A stretch of 64,000 bases of DNA from CANKHA01 sp034668825 (GTDB taxonomy: Bacteria; Pseudomonadota; Alphaproteobacteria; Rhizobiales; Xanthobacteraceae): NCBI GenBank assembly GCA_034668825.1, contig JAXDOR010000139.1, positions 1-64,000 on the forward strand, written 5' to 3'. A program made the position numbers and the translations under genes. The notes beneath the pieces are model-generated. The model ran no database searches and was not told where the DNA came from. It saw only the letters and a list, made by a program, of their open reading frames with translations. Below are positions 43,353 to 52,533 of this stretch, piece after piece (position 1 is the stretch's first letter; each line of letters begins with the position of its first letter).

Positions 43353-43437
43353 GTCATGGCCGGGCTTGTCCCGGCCATCCACGACTTCCTTTCTTACGGC
43401 CAAGACGTGGATGCCCGGCACAAGGCCGGGCAAGACG
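43353..43437. repeat. Long palindromic element overlapping the cysNC 3' end
   Basis: Outer arms GTCATGGCCGGGC and GCCGGGCAAGAC, inner ATCCACGA / CGTGGAT, the same element as at 40123-40211. Its right half runs into the cysNC reading frame and supplies about 15 codons to the protein's C-terminus before the stop at 43394. Confidence 0.85.
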
Positions 43438-45397
43438 AATAACCGCGCCGGTAGGGCGGCCAAATATCCGAGCCGCGGAACCATTCCGGGGCGAAGCTCA
43501 GCTTCGCATCCAACGCGCCGATGATCTTGCGCGCAAGCAGATCATCGAGCACCGACTTGGCAAGCTGCGCGGGCGTCTGTCCAGCCGTCCGCAGATGGAT
43601 CTCCGCATCCTCCGGCGGCTCGTAAGGCGAATCGACGCCGGTGAAGTTTTTCAGCTTGCCGGCCTGGGCCTTGGCATAAAGCCCTTTCGGGTCGCGCTTG
43701 ATGCAGTCCTCAAGCGGCGTATCGACAAAGACCTCGATGAATTCTCCGGGGCCGACCAAGCTCCGCACCATCTGCCGGTCGGCGCGGAACGGCGAGATGA
43801 ACGAGCACAACACGATCAGTCCGCTCTCCGCCATCAGCTTGGCGACCTCGCCGACGCGGCGGATATTCTCCACGCGATCGGCTTCGGTGAAGCCGAGATC
43901 GCGATTAAGCCCATGCCGCACATTGTCGCCGTCCAGCAGCATGGTGTGGTAGCCGGTGAGATTCAGGCCCTGCTCAACGATATTGGCGATCGTGGATTTT
44001 CCCGCGCCGGAGAGGCCGGTGAACCACAGAATCGCGGGCTGCTGATGCTTCAATCCTGCCCGTTCCGCCTTGCCGATGAGCAGGGGCTGCCAATGGATAT
44101 TGGTTCCGCGCCGCAGGCCAAAGTCCACCATGCCGGCGCCGACGGTCTGGTTCTTGAAACGGTCGATGATAATGAAGGAGCCGGTCTTGCGGTTCTCCGC
44201 ATAGGGATCGAACGCCACCGGCGTGCCGGTCGATACATTGCAGAATGCGATGTCGTTCAATCCGAGCGTCGGCGCCGCAAGATGATCCCAGCTGTTGACG
44301 TCGACCTTGTATTTGATCGTGGTGATCGTGGCGGGCACGGTTTTGGTGCCGATGCGCAACAGATAGGAGCGCCCAGGCATCAATTGCTCGTCGCTCATCC
44401 AGATGATGTGCGCGGCGAACTGGTCCGACACTTCTGGTCGCGACGACGGCTGAACCAGGATGTCGCCGCGCGCGATATCGAGTTCATCGCTGAGCGTGAT
44501 CGTCACTGCGTCGCCGGCCTCGGCGACATCGAGAGAGCCGTCATAGGTGACGATATCCGCAACGCGTGAGGGCTGCCCCGACGCGGCGACCACTACGGCA
44601 TCGCCTTTTTTGATCCGGCCTGACGCCACTGTTCCGGCGTAGCCGCGAAAATCCAGGTTCGGCCTGTTCACCCATTGCACCTGGAAACGGAACGGCTTTT
44701 CCAACGTGTCGCTTTGAACGTCGATCGTTTCCAAATGATCGAGCAAAGTCAGGCCCCGATACCACGGGGTATTCGCGGAACGCTCGATGATGTTGTCGCC
44801 ATAACGCGCGGAAAGCGGGATCGGAACGATGGAGGTGAAACCGAGCTGCGCGGCGAAGGATTGGTAGTCGGCAACGATGCGGTCGAAGACCTCCTGCTTG
44901 TAATCAACCAGATCGATCTTATTCACCGCGGCCACCACATGGCGGACGCCAAGCAGCGAGCAGATGTAGGAATGCCGCTTGGTTTGCACCAGCACACCCT
45001 TGCGGGCGTCGATCAGAATCACCGCAAGTTCGGCGTTCGACGCGCCGGTCGCCATGTTGCGGGTATATTGCTCGTGACCCGGCGTATCGGCGACGATGAA
45101 AGAGCGCCGCGGCGTGGCGAAAAAGCGATAGGCGACGTCGATGGTGATGCCCTGCTCGCGCTCCGCCTCGAGCCCGTCAACCAAAAGTGCAAAGTCGATG
45201 TCGTCGCCGGTGGTGCCGTGACGCTTGGAATCCTTCGCCAGCGCTGAAAGCTGGTCCTCGAAAATCTGTTTGGAGTCGTGCAGCAGCCGGCCGATCAGGG
45301 TCGACTTGCCATCGTCCACCGAGCCACAGGTGAGGAAGCGCAGAAGATCCTTCGTCTCCGGCTCATGTCGCGCGCGATCCGCCACCATGGTGTCCAT
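43394..45397 (-). CDS. cysNC: Sulfate adenylyltransferase large subunit fused to APS kinase
   Basis: A 667-residue bifunctional enzyme. Residues 1-~430 are the CysN GTPase (P-loop GSVDDGKSTL, EREQGITIDVAYRFF, DTPGHEQYTRN, NKIDL) that drives APS synthesis by CysD. Residues ~460-640 are APS kinase CysC (GLSGAGKST P-loop, LDGDNVRHGLNRDLGF), making PAPS from APS. Together with cysD and cysQ it forms cytoplasmic sulfate activation for sulfate assimilation or sulfation (NodPQ-type in rhizobia). cysD's stop and this ATG overlap as TGATG, so translation is coupled. The last ~15 residues (SSCPALCRASTSWP) come from a palindromic repeat, which has extended or replaced the native C-terminus. Confidence 0.93.
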   Translation of the reverse strand: MDTMVADRARHEPETKDLLRFLTCGSVDDGKSTLIGRLLHDSKQIFEDQLSALAKDSKRHGTTGDDIDFALLVDGLEAEREQGITIDVAYRFFATPRRSFIVADTPGHEQYTRNMATGASNAELAVILIDARKGVLVQTKRHSYICSLLGVRHVVAAVNKIDLVDYKQEVFDRIVADYQSFAAQLGFTSIVPIPLSARYGDNIIERSANTPWYRGLTLLDHLETIDVQSDTLEKPFRFQVQWVNRPNLDFRGYAGTVASGRIKKGDAVVVAASGQPSRVADIVTYDGSLDVAEAGDAVTITLSDELDIARGDILVQPSSRPEVSDQFAAHIIWMSDEQLMPGRSYLLRIGTKTVPATITTIKYKVDVNSWDHLAAPTLGLNDIAFCNVSTGTPVAFDPYAENRKTGSFIIIDRFKNQTVGAGMVDFGLRRGTNIHWQPLLIGKAERAGLKHQQPAILWFTGLSGAGKSTIANIVEQGLNLTGYHTMLLDGDNVRHGLNRDLGFTEADRVENIRRVGEVAKLMAESGLIVLCSFISPFRADRQMVRSLVGPGEFIEVFVDTPLEDCIKRDPKGLYAKAQAGKLKNFTGVDSPYEPPEDAEIHLRTAGQTPAQLAKSVLDDLLARKIIGALDAKLSFAPEWFRGSDIWPPYRRGYSSCPALCRASTSWP

Positions 45398-46344
45398 CAG
45401 AAATAGCCCTCGCGCTTTTTCTTTTCCATGGACGCGGTTTCGTCGCTGTCGATCAGGCGGCCTTGGCGCTCGGATACTTGCGCCGTCTGCATTTCGGCAA
45501 CGATGTCCTGCAGCGAGGTCGCGTCGGATTCGATCGCGCCGGTCAGCGGATAGCAGCCGAGGGTGCGGAAGCGGACGCGGCGGAGCTGCGGCTTTTCCCC
45601 CGGCTCCAGCGGCATGCGGTCGTCATCGACCATGATCCAGATGCCGCCACGGTTCACCACCGGCCGCTGCTTGGCGAAATACAGCGGCACCACCGGAATA
45701 TTCTCCAGCATGATGTAGGTCCAGATGTCGAGCTCGGTCCAGTTCGACAACGGAAACACGCGAATGGATTCGCCGGGCCGGATGCGGGTGTTGAACAGGT
45801 TCCACAATTCCGGCCGCTGGTTGCGCGGGTCCCAGGCGTGGGCCTTGGAGCGGAAGGAAAAGATGCGTTCCTTGGCGCGGCTCTTTTCCTCGTCGCGCCG
45901 GGCGCCGCCGAAAGCGGCGTCGAACTGATATTTGTCCAGCGCCTGTTTCAGCCCTTCGGTTTTCATGACATGCGTATGCAATGCCGAGCCCGAGGCAAAT
46001 GGATTGACGCCGCGGTCGATGCCGCTCTGATTTATGTGAACGATCAAATTGAGATTGAGCCGCCGCGCGGTCTCGTCGCGGAACGCAATCATCTCGCGGA
46101 ACTTCCACGTGGTGTCGACATGCAGCAGTGGAAACGGCAACGGCGACGGATGGAATGCCTTGATCGCAAGATGCAGCATCACGCTGGAATCCTTGCCGAT
46201 CGAATAGAGCATGACCGGATTGCGGAATTCCGCGACCACTTCGCGCATGATCTCGATCGACTCCGCTTCTAGCCGCTTGAGGTGAGCCGGCAGATGCTGC
46301 TTCGACCCGGAGGTGCTGTGAGGAACGGTTGTCATGTAATTCAT
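45397..46344 (-). CDS. cysD: Sulfate adenylyltransferase small subunit
   Basis: A 315-residue ATP-sulfurylase subunit of the PAPS-reductase/N-type ATP pyrophosphatase fold: RNPVMLYSIGKDSSVMLHLA (PP-motif), PLLHVDTTWKFREMI, FDAAFGGARRDEEKSRAKER and FPLSNWTELDIWTYIMLENI. It makes APS from sulfate and ATP with the GTPase CysN. The gene lies 15 bases after cysQ and overlaps cysNC by one base at TGATG, so cysQ-cysD-cysNC form one operon. The ATG at 46344 and another at 46335 are both possible starts. Confidence 0.94.
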   Translation of the reverse strand: MNYMTTVPHSTSGSKQHLPAHLKRLEAESIEIMREVVAEFRNPVMLYSIGKDSSVMLHLAIKAFHPSPLPFPLLHVDTTWKFREMIAFRDETARRLNLNLIVHINQSGIDRGVNPFASGSALHTHVMKTEGLKQALDKYQFDAAFGGARRDEEKSRAKERIFSFRSKAHAWDPRNQRPELWNLFNTRIRPGESIRVFPLSNWTELDIWTYIMLENIPVVPLYFAKQRPVVNRGGIWIMVDDDRMPLEPGEKPQLRRVRFRTLGCYPLTGAIESDATSLQDIVAEMQTAQVSERQGRLIDSDETASMEKKKREGYF

Positions 46345-46359
46345 TGTGCGCGCTTGGTA

Positions 46360-47175
46360 TCACGGCAGCGGCGCGCGCCCCCAAGCGACGAAGCCGTCGT
46401 TGCGAAAGCCTGTTTCCGCTTTGCCGTACCGAAGGGGCGATCCATCCCTTCCGATCACGCATCCGCCGGCCGAGGTCAATACGGCTTGTCCAGCGGCGGT
46501 ATCCCATTCCATGGTAGGCGCAAGCCGGGGATAAATGTCACTGTCACCTTGGGCAATCATGCAAAATTTCAGCGACGAGCCCGCGGGCTTCCGCGCGGCG
46601 ATTTGCAGCCGCTGGAGCAGAGCTTCGGACTCGTCATCCAGATGCGACCGGCTCGCTACTGCACATAGACCTTGCGCCGGATAAGGCCGCGTCCTCAGGA
46701 CATCCATGGAATCGAGCGCCGGCACCGCCTCACCGGGGCGAAGCTCGACCCGGAACGCCCCCTCTCCGCCCAGATAAAGGCAATCCAATGCGGGCGCATA
46801 GACGCAGCCGACAGTTGGTTCGCCGCCCTCGATCAGCGCGATATTGACGGTGAATTCGTCGCTACCGGTCAAGAACTCGCGCGTGCCGTCGAGCGGGTCG
46901 ACGAGAAAGAAGCGATCAGGCATTGGCCCTGTCCCCGCGGCGAAGGACTCCTCCGCCAGGATCGGGACATCCGGCAGGAGCGCAGAAAGCCCGGACCGGA
47001 TCACCCGCTCGGCGGCCGTATCCGCCTCCGTCACCGGCGATCCATCTGCCTTCGCCACCGCACGCAATGCCGGCGAATAGATCGACATGATCACCCGGCC
47101 CGCTTCCGACGCCATGGCGCCGAAGCGCCAAGCGAGGTCGTTCCTGGCCTGGGCATTGGTGGCTGAGTGGATCAC
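46360..47175 (-). CDS. cysQ: 3'(2'),5'-bisphosphate nucleotidase
   Basis: About 271 residues of the inositol monophosphatase-like phosphatase family: ADGSPVTEADTAAERVI, PILAEESF, the metal-binding FLVDPLDGTREFLTGSDEFT (DPLDGT) and APTMEWDTAAGQAVLTSAGG (WD) motifs. CysQ hydrolyses PAP, the by-product of PAPS use, so it fits the cysD-cysNC genes it precedes. The GTG at 47175 gives the family-typical N-terminus (DLAWRFGAMASEAGRVIMS); an ATG-like frame to 47235 is longer than usual and has no ribosome site. The start is uncertain, the call is not. Confidence 0.88.
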   Translation of the reverse strand: MIHSATNAQARNDLAWRFGAMASEAGRVIMSIYSPALRAVAKADGSPVTEADTAAERVIRSGLSALLPDVPILAEESFAAGTGPMPDRFFLVDPLDGTREFLTGSDEFTVNIALIEGGEPTVGCVYAPALDCLYLGGEGAFRVELRPGEAVPALDSMDVLRTRPYPAQGLCAVASRSHLDDESEALLQRLQIAARKPAGSSLKFCMIAQGDSDIYPRLAPTMEWDTAAGQAVLTSAGGCVIGRDGSPLRYGKAETGFRNDGFVAWGRAPLP

Positions 47176-47419
47176 GATTTTATAACTGCCATGTCGCCCC
47201 GTTAGGGACACGGATATTCGAGCGGACAATAGCACTGTCTACGACAGCTACCGGCCCTACAACCGGGGAATTGCGCCGCAACCCTGGGGCTGTCCATAGC
47301 CTGAGAAGGCTTCCCGCAGACTACAACCATCGTTGCCTTGCTCCCGTCGATAGCCACGATACTATGCCCAGCGAAATCCGGCGGCGTATACGACCGCGAT
47401 GGCAATGGGGGGCTTATCT

Positions 47420-48439
47420 ATGAGAATTCCGGCAGTTGGATGGACGGTCCTTGTGGCTTTATTGGCAACCTTGCCGGCATTACCGGCCAGCGCCGATTTC
47501 AACGACAAAAAGCCCATCAGCTACACGGTCGATGGCGCCACGGCGCAGGGTTATTTCAAGGTGGTGGCTGAGGCCATCAACGGCCTTATGCGCGAGGTCT
47601 ATCCGGGCTCGGACGCGACCTACAAGCCGGGCAGCCCAGCGGGCGGGCTTCAAGCCATTGCCAAGGGCCAGTCGGATTTCATCTTTACCGGCGGCGCGCC
47701 CGAAATCGCCTATGCGCTCGATGGCAAGGCGCCCTTCACCGAGTCGCTGAAGGGGAAATTCAGCTTCGTCATGATGATCCACAATGATCTTGTGGTGCAC
47801 AACCTGATGACCAAGGACTTCGCCGACAAGAACGGCATCGCCTCGTTCGCGGACATCGCCGCGAAGAAGCCGCAGATGCGGCTCGCTATCAACCAGCCAG
47901 CCAATCTTCAATCGACACTCGGCATGTCGGTGGCGATCTTCGATGCCTTCGGAACCAACGAGGATGAACTGACCAAAGGCGGAAGCATACTTCGCGGCAA
48001 CTCCAACTCCGGCATGGACGCGCTGCGCGATGGCAAGATCGACGTCTTCATCAACGGCAATTTCGTTCCGGCGGCGGACGTCATCGATGTGTCGCATGGC
48101 CGGCCGCTGCTCTGGATTTCGGGCGATGCTGCGAAGATGAAAACGGCGGCGGACAAATGGGGATACAGCACTTACACGGTGCCGAAGAGCGCTTATCCCT
48201 TCCTGACCAAGGACGAGAACACCATCACGCTGTGGACCGCGATGCTGGCTGGCTCTCATGTCTCCGAAGAAACCGTCTACAAATTCATGAAGGCACTGAA
48301 CGACAACAAGGATCGCGTCAGATCGATCCATCCGTCGCTGGCTCAGTTCTCGGCGGAGACCGTGTCACGCAATCCGACCCAGGTTCCGCTGCATCCCGGC
48401 GCCGCCCGCTTTTATCGCGACATAGGTGTCCTCAAGTAA
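47420..48439 (+). CDS. TAXI-family TRAP solute receptor
   Basis: A 339-residue exported protein: signal peptide (VGWTVLVALLATLPALPASA), then the TAXI features PISYTVDGATAQGYFKVVAE, GSPAGGLQAIAKGQSDFIFT, NQPANLQSTLGMSVAIFDA and SEETVYKFMKALNDNKDRVR. TAXI receptors serve fused-permease TRAP systems; ligands include glutamate, aspartate and other dicarboxylates. GGGGGG 8 bases upstream supports the ATG at 47420. The fused TRAP permease follows at 55 bases, so the two form one importer driven by an ion gradient. Confidence 0.92.
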   Translation: MRIPAVGWTVLVALLATLPALPASADFNDKKPISYTVDGATAQGYFKVVAEAINGLMREVYPGSDATYKPGSPAGGLQAIAKGQSDFIFTGGAPEIAYALDGKAPFTESLKGKFSFVMMIHNDLVVHNLMTKDFADKNGIASFADIAAKKPQMRLAINQPANLQSTLGMSVAIFDAFGTNEDELTKGGSILRGNSNSGMDALRDGKIDVFINGNFVPAADVIDVSHGRPLLWISGDAAKMKTAADKWGYSTYTVPKSAYPFLTKDENTITLWTAMLAGSHVSEETVYKFMKALNDNKDRVRSIHPSLAQFSAETVSRNPTQVPLHPGAARFYRDIGVLK

Positions 48440-48494
48440 AAGTGGGACGTTAGATGGCGGCTCAAGTTAAGGCAGCCATTCGTTTGGGGGCGGA

Positions 48495-50441
48495 ATGAGT
48501 GAAGTCAGCATCAGGGCGTGGCGCGCATCCATGAGCCGCGTGTCCGACGCGATCGGCGAGACGCGACGGGTGCGGCCCACCGGCATTGTCGCCGTGGTGA
48601 TCGCGACCTTTTCCGTCCTTGCGGTATTCCTCATCAGTTGGCTGGCGCTGTTCGGCGTTGCCACCCAACATCTCCAGATCGCGCTCTTTCTAGTTCTGCT
48701 CTTTCCGATCGCTTTTCTGACGACCACCGCAAGCACCCGGCTCGATCGGCTGACCCCAATTGATTATGTATTCGCCGTGGCGTCGTTCGCGGCCGCTGTT
48801 TGGTTCGCGGTGAACGAGCCGCGCTATGCTAACTGGATGAGCGGGTTCGCGGTGCCGTCGTTCGGCGATGTCATCGCCGGTATAACGGTGCTCGTGCTGT
48901 CGATCGAACTTTGCCGCCGCGCGGTCGGCACGGGATTGACCGCCATTCTTTTCATGCTGCTGGCCTATGTCGCATTCGGGCAGTATCTGACCGGCGGTTT
49001 TCGCCATTCCGGCGTTACCTTCGATTACTTCCTGGAAATGCAGGTGATCGGCATCGACGGCCTCTTCGGCTCGCCGCTCTATGTCGCCGCGAGCTACGCC
49101 TTCCTCTTCGTGCTGTTCGGCAACTTCTATGTCATCAGCGGCGGCGGAAAATTGTTCTTCGACGTCGCCGCGGCCGCAACCGGCCGCATGGTCGGCGGGC
49201 CCGCCAAGGCCTGCGTCGTTTCGAGCGGCCTCTACGGCATGATCTCCGGCAGCCCGGTGGCGGATGTGGCAACCACCGGGCCGGTCACCATTCCTGTCAT
49301 GAAACGCATCGGCATTTCCGCCGAGCGCGCGGGCGCCATCGAAGCGGCGGCATCAACCGGAGGCGCGATGATGCCGCCGGTGATGGGTGCGGTGGCTTTC
49401 ATCATGTCGAACTTCACCGGGATTCCTTACTATCTGATCTGCCAATATGCGGCGCTGCCTGCGCTCGGATATTACCTTGGCGTCTTCGCCCTCGTGCATT
49501 TCGAGGCGGTGCGGCTGAACCTCGGCCGGGTGCCGGAGGAGCAGATCGTCGGCCTGAAAGTAGCACTGGTGACTAATTGGCCGCGCGTCGTCCCGATCGT
49601 GGTGCTGATCTGGCTGCTGATCGAGGGATTTTCGCCCGCCTATATCGCAGCGGGTTCTGCGGTCTCAGTGGTGGTATCGAGCTGGTTCTCGCGCGAGGAC
49701 CGCATCGGCCCGCGCCGTTTCATGGAAGCCAGCATCGAAACCTGTCACAGCATGGTGCCTCTGATGGCGGCGGTCGCCGCGGCTGGCATCATCATCGGCT
49801 CGATCGAGCTAACCGGCCTAGCGGGCAAATTCACGCTGCTGCTGTTTACGCTGTCCGGCGGCTACCTACTGTCGTCGCTGTTTCTTGCGGGAGTTATCTT
49901 GGTTCTGCTCGGCATGGGAATGCCGACTGTGGGCGTCTACATCATGGGGATTGCGCTGCTGGCTCCGATCTTCATCGGCAAATTCGGATTGCCGGTGATG
50001 GATGTTCACATGTTCATCCTCTTCTATTCCTGCATGTCGGCGATCACGCCGCCTGTGGCCGTCGCGGCCTTCGCCGCAGGCGCGATCGCCGGAGCCAATC
50101 CGTTCAAGCTCGCGCCTTATGCCTGCAAGCTCGCCGTCGGCGGCTTCGTGCTGCCTTTCTTCTTCCTGTTCAACAACGGTATCCTGCTGCAAGGAAGCCT
50201 GTTGAAGATCTTGTCAGATACGGCGGTTGGCGCGGCGCTGGTGCTGTCGTCTTCGGTAGCGCTGCACGGCTATGTGCGCCGGCGTCCTATACCGATGATA
50301 CTGCGTGCAGCATTCGTGCTGGCGGCGCTGTGCATGGGAATTCCACAGCCCGTCCTGCAATATGCCGCGCTTGCCGCCGCAGGCGGGCTGTTCTTCTTCC
50401 TGCTACGCGGAACGGAGGCTGAGCCCGCTTATTCGCGGTAA
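48495..50441 (+). CDS. TRAP transporter permease, fused DctQ-DctM (TAXI type)
   Basis: A 648-residue integral membrane protein with about 16 helices: four N-terminal helices equivalent to the small DctQ subunit, then the 12-helix DctM-like transporter (KACVVSSGLYGMISGSPVAD, EAAASTGGAMMPPVMGAVAF and ITPPVAVAAFAAGAIAGANP). This fusion belongs to TAXI-TRAP systems. GGGGGCGGA lies just before the ATG. It ends 8 bases from the convergent TauD-family gene, so the two units meet tail to tail. Confidence 0.93.
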   Translation: MSEVSIRAWRASMSRVSDAIGETRRVRPTGIVAVVIATFSVLAVFLISWLALFGVATQHLQIALFLVLLFPIAFLTTTASTRLDRLTPIDYVFAVASFAAAVWFAVNEPRYANWMSGFAVPSFGDVIAGITVLVLSIELCRRAVGTGLTAILFMLLAYVAFGQYLTGGFRHSGVTFDYFLEMQVIGIDGLFGSPLYVAASYAFLFVLFGNFYVISGGGKLFFDVAAAATGRMVGGPAKACVVSSGLYGMISGSPVADVATTGPVTIPVMKRIGISAERAGAIEAAASTGGAMMPPVMGAVAFIMSNFTGIPYYLICQYAALPALGYYLGVFALVHFEAVRLNLGRVPEEQIVGLKVALVTNWPRVVPIVVLIWLLIEGFSPAYIAAGSAVSVVVSSWFSREDRIGPRRFMEASIETCHSMVPLMAAVAAAGIIIGSIELTGLAGKFTLLLFTLSGGYLLSSLFLAGVILVLLGMGMPTVGVYIMGIALLAPIFIGKFGLPVMDVHMFILFYSCMSAITPPVAVAAFAAGAIAGANPFKLAPYACKLAVGGFVLPFFFLFNNGILLQGSLLKILSDTAVGAALVLSSSVALHGYVRRRPIPMILRAAFVLAALCMGIPQPVLQYAALAAAGGLFFFLLRGTEAEPAYSR

Positions 50442-50449
50442 TCGCGCAA

Positions 50450-51325
50450 TCAGGCCGGCTTTTCGCCCTTGATGGTCACCCGCCGCAGCAAGCGCCGCTC
50501 CTCGGCGCTGAAATCGGTGCGGGCGTGCAGCGTGCAGCGGTTGTCCCACATCAAGATGTCGCCCGGGCGCCAGACATGCGCGTAGATGAATTCCGGACGC
50601 TCGAGCTGGTCGAACAGGATATTTAGCAATTCATCGCTCTCTTCCGGCGGCAAACCTTCGATGCGCCGCGTCATCAGCCGGTTGACGTAGAGCGACTTGC
50701 GGCCCGTGGCGGGATGCGTGCGCACCACCGGATGCGCGTAGGAGGGCGCGTCAGACGCCACGTCGCCGCCGCGCTTGGTGGCGGCGGAGTCGTAATCATA
50801 GGCGTTGACCGCCTTGCGGCCTTCGATCCGCTTTTTCACCGATTCCGGCAAGGTTTCATAGGCCTTGTAGGCGTTGGCGAAGAGCGTGTCGCCGCCCTTG
50901 CTGGGGATCTCGATGGCATAGAGCAGCGAGCCGGTCGCTGGCCGCTCCTGATGGCATTGATCGGAATGAAACTGCATCTCGCCGTCCGGCAGCGCGCCGA
51001 TCTGCTTGCCGTCTTCACGGATATTGGAAATCAGCATCACCGCCGGATGGCTGCGCACGAACTGCTTGGTGTGGATCGTCGAGAGCGGCCCGAAGCGCTC
51101 AGCAAAACGGACTTGATCTTCTTCCGTCAGCTTCTGGTCGCGCAGCAGGATGACCAGATTCTGATGCCAGATATCCTGGATTTGCGCGAACAGGCTATCG
51201 CTCATCTCCTCGCGCAGATCGACGCCGAGAATCTCCGCGCCGATTGCCGGCGACAACGGCCTTGTTCGTACGGCCGGTGAGGGGACCTTTGCTGTTGCGG
51301 CCGAGGCCAATTGGTTCGCTTCCAT
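50450..51325 (-). CDS. TauD/TfdA-family 2-oxoglutarate dioxygenase
   Basis: A 291-residue Fe(II)/2-oxoglutarate oxygenase: facial triad His120-x-Asp122 (EMQFHSDQCHQE) and His267 (DNRCTLHARTDF), with Arg278/Arg281 (RRLLRRVTIKG) for the 2-oxoglutarate carboxylate. The N-terminal SPAIGAEILGVDLRE is typical of the TauD/TfdA group. Substrates of this family are sulfonates (taurine), phenoxyacetates, or alpha-hydroxylated small acids. It follows the SDR gene on the same strand, a likely two-gene unit with the TAXI-TRAP importer facing it. CGGAG precedes the ATG. Confidence 0.9.
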   Translation of the reverse strand: MEANQLASAATAKVPSPAVRTRPLSPAIGAEILGVDLREEMSDSLFAQIQDIWHQNLVILLRDQKLTEEDQVRFAERFGPLSTIHTKQFVRSHPAVMLISNIREDGKQIGALPDGEMQFHSDQCHQERPATGSLLYAIEIPSKGGDTLFANAYKAYETLPESVKKRIEGRKAVNAYDYDSAATKRGGDVASDAPSYAHPVVRTHPATGRKSLYVNRLMTRRIEGLPPEESDELLNILFDQLERPEFIYAHVWRPGDILMWDNRCTLHARTDFSAEERRLLRRVTIKGEKPA

Positions 51326-51446
51326 TCCCGTAACTCCGCTTTTATCGTTCCGCTAGGAGGAACGCTGTCTCTTCTTCGATTATATACGGAAAGTGGCCTC
51401 GATCAAAAAGCGAATCCCTCGCGCCGCACCGCGGCGAAAGCCCGGC

Positions 51447-52235
51447 TCAGTGCATGAACTTGCCGCCGTCGACCACCAGCGTCTGCCCAGTCATGAAATC
51501 GCTGGCGTCGGAAAGCAGGAACATCACGGTTCCCACCAGGTCTTCCGGATATTGCGCGCGGGCGAAGGCCCGCTGCTGATCATAGCCGGAGGCCAGATAG
51601 CTGCTCTGTGAGGTGGCGAGCTGCGTTTCGCTGAGCGTGAGGCCGGGAGCCACCACGTTGACCGCGATGTTGTCGGGACCGACTTCGCGCGCCAGCGCAC
51701 GGGTAAAGCCGATCACGCCGGCTTTGGCCGTGGTGTAATGTAGCCGGTTCGGCGTTCCTTCGAACACGCGGGTCGAGGTGATGTTGACGATCTTGCCCTT
51801 GCCCTGCTTTTTCATCTGCGGCGCCACGGCGCGGCAGCAGAGGAATAGCCCCCGCAGGTCGACCGCCATGACGCGGTCCCACTCCCCGGCCGGGATTTCC
51901 AGCCAAGAGCGGCGGGGAAGCGAACTCATCAGCGAGGCGTTGTTGATGAGCGCGTCGATACGTCCGAAGCGCTCGATCACGGCCGCCGCCAGATTCTGCG
52001 TCGCCTTTTCATTGGAAATGTCCGTCGCGACGGAAAGCGCTTCGCTGCCCTGTTCTCGAAGCTTCGCGGCGAGCTTTTCACCCGCATCGGCGGCGATATC
52101 GGCGATGACAACGCGCATGCCTGCGGCGGATAGTTGTTCGGAATAGATTCGGCCGATGCCGACCGCGCCGCCTGTGATAATGACGACACGTCCACGCAGA
52201 TCGAATAACGGCTTGTTTTCCCCCGCGCTTGTCAT
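51447..52235 (-). CDS. Short-chain dehydrogenase/reductase, complete active site
   Basis: A 262-residue SDR with cofactor motif VVIITGGAVGIGRIYSEQL, NAG equivalent INNASL, and full catalytic residues Ser154 (NITSTRVFEG), Tyr167 and Lys171 (LHYTTAKAG). C-terminal FLLSDASDFMTGQTLVVDGG matches the family. An AAGGTAACC ribosome site sets the start. It precedes the TauD-family gene by about 120 bases, and is the last chromosomal gene before the tRNA fragment and island. The substrate is unknown. Confidence 0.9.
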   Translation of the reverse strand: MTSAGENKPLFDLRGRVVIITGGAVGIGRIYSEQLSAAGMRVVIADIAADAGEKLAAKLREQGSEALSVATDISNEKATQNLAAAVIERFGRIDALINNASLMSSLPRRSWLEIPAGEWDRVMAVDLRGLFLCCRAVAPQMKKQGKGKIVNITSTRVFEGTPNRLHYTTAKAGVIGFTRALAREVGPDNIAVNVVAPGLTLSETQLATSQSSYLASGYDQQRAFARAQYPEDLVGTVMFLLSDASDFMTGQTLVVDGGKFMH

Positions 52236-52344
52236 TGGGTTACCTTACAACGTTCGGACCAACACAAAACCTTATGCCTCGTGCCTTGCCGGTCTATAAC
52301 GTGTTTGCTTATCGAGTTTGCACCAACCGAGCCAATGGTTTGTG

Positions 52345-52391
52345 TGGCGTCCCCGGCATGACTCGAACATGCGACCCTTGGTTTAGGAATT
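52345..52391 (-). repeat. tRNA-Arg(CCT) 3' fragment, probable attachment site of the island
   Basis: On the minus strand this reads the anticodon loop TTCCTAA, variable region GGTCG, T-arm GCATGTTCGAGTCATGC, the acceptor strand CGGGGAC, G and CCA, as in alphaproteobacterial tRNA-Arg(CCT). Upstream of the loop the sequence (TTCTAA) does not pair with the 3' anticodon strand ACCAA, and no D-arm or 5' acceptor follows, so there is no functional tRNA. The integrase gene lies next to it on the island side. The intact tRNA should therefore be at the other island border, outside this window. Confidence 0.85.
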
Positions 52392-52431
52392 AGAAGTGGC
52401 ACGTGAACATGCGTGCGCATGGCAACTCAGG

Positions 52432-52456
52432 AACCCTTATTTTTCAAGGGTTTTTT
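52432..52456 (+). terminator. Intrinsic terminator at island edge
   Basis: Arms AACCCTT and AAGGGTT enclose a 7-base loop and overlap six T. It lies between the tRNA fragment and the integrase start and could shield the integrase from read-through from the left. Confidence 0.75.
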
Positions 52457-52533
52457 GCAGTTCGGAATGGTATACGTGTGCACGGAAACTCCTCTCTGTA
52501 CACAATCGCTGAGAGCCAAATCGGAGCCAAAAT

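Noticed and set aside
52364..52410. A direct repeat GAACATGCG near the tRNA fragment, considered as island core repeat
   Set aside because: Only 9 bases, and the first copy is the normal T-arm of the tRNA; chance is likely.
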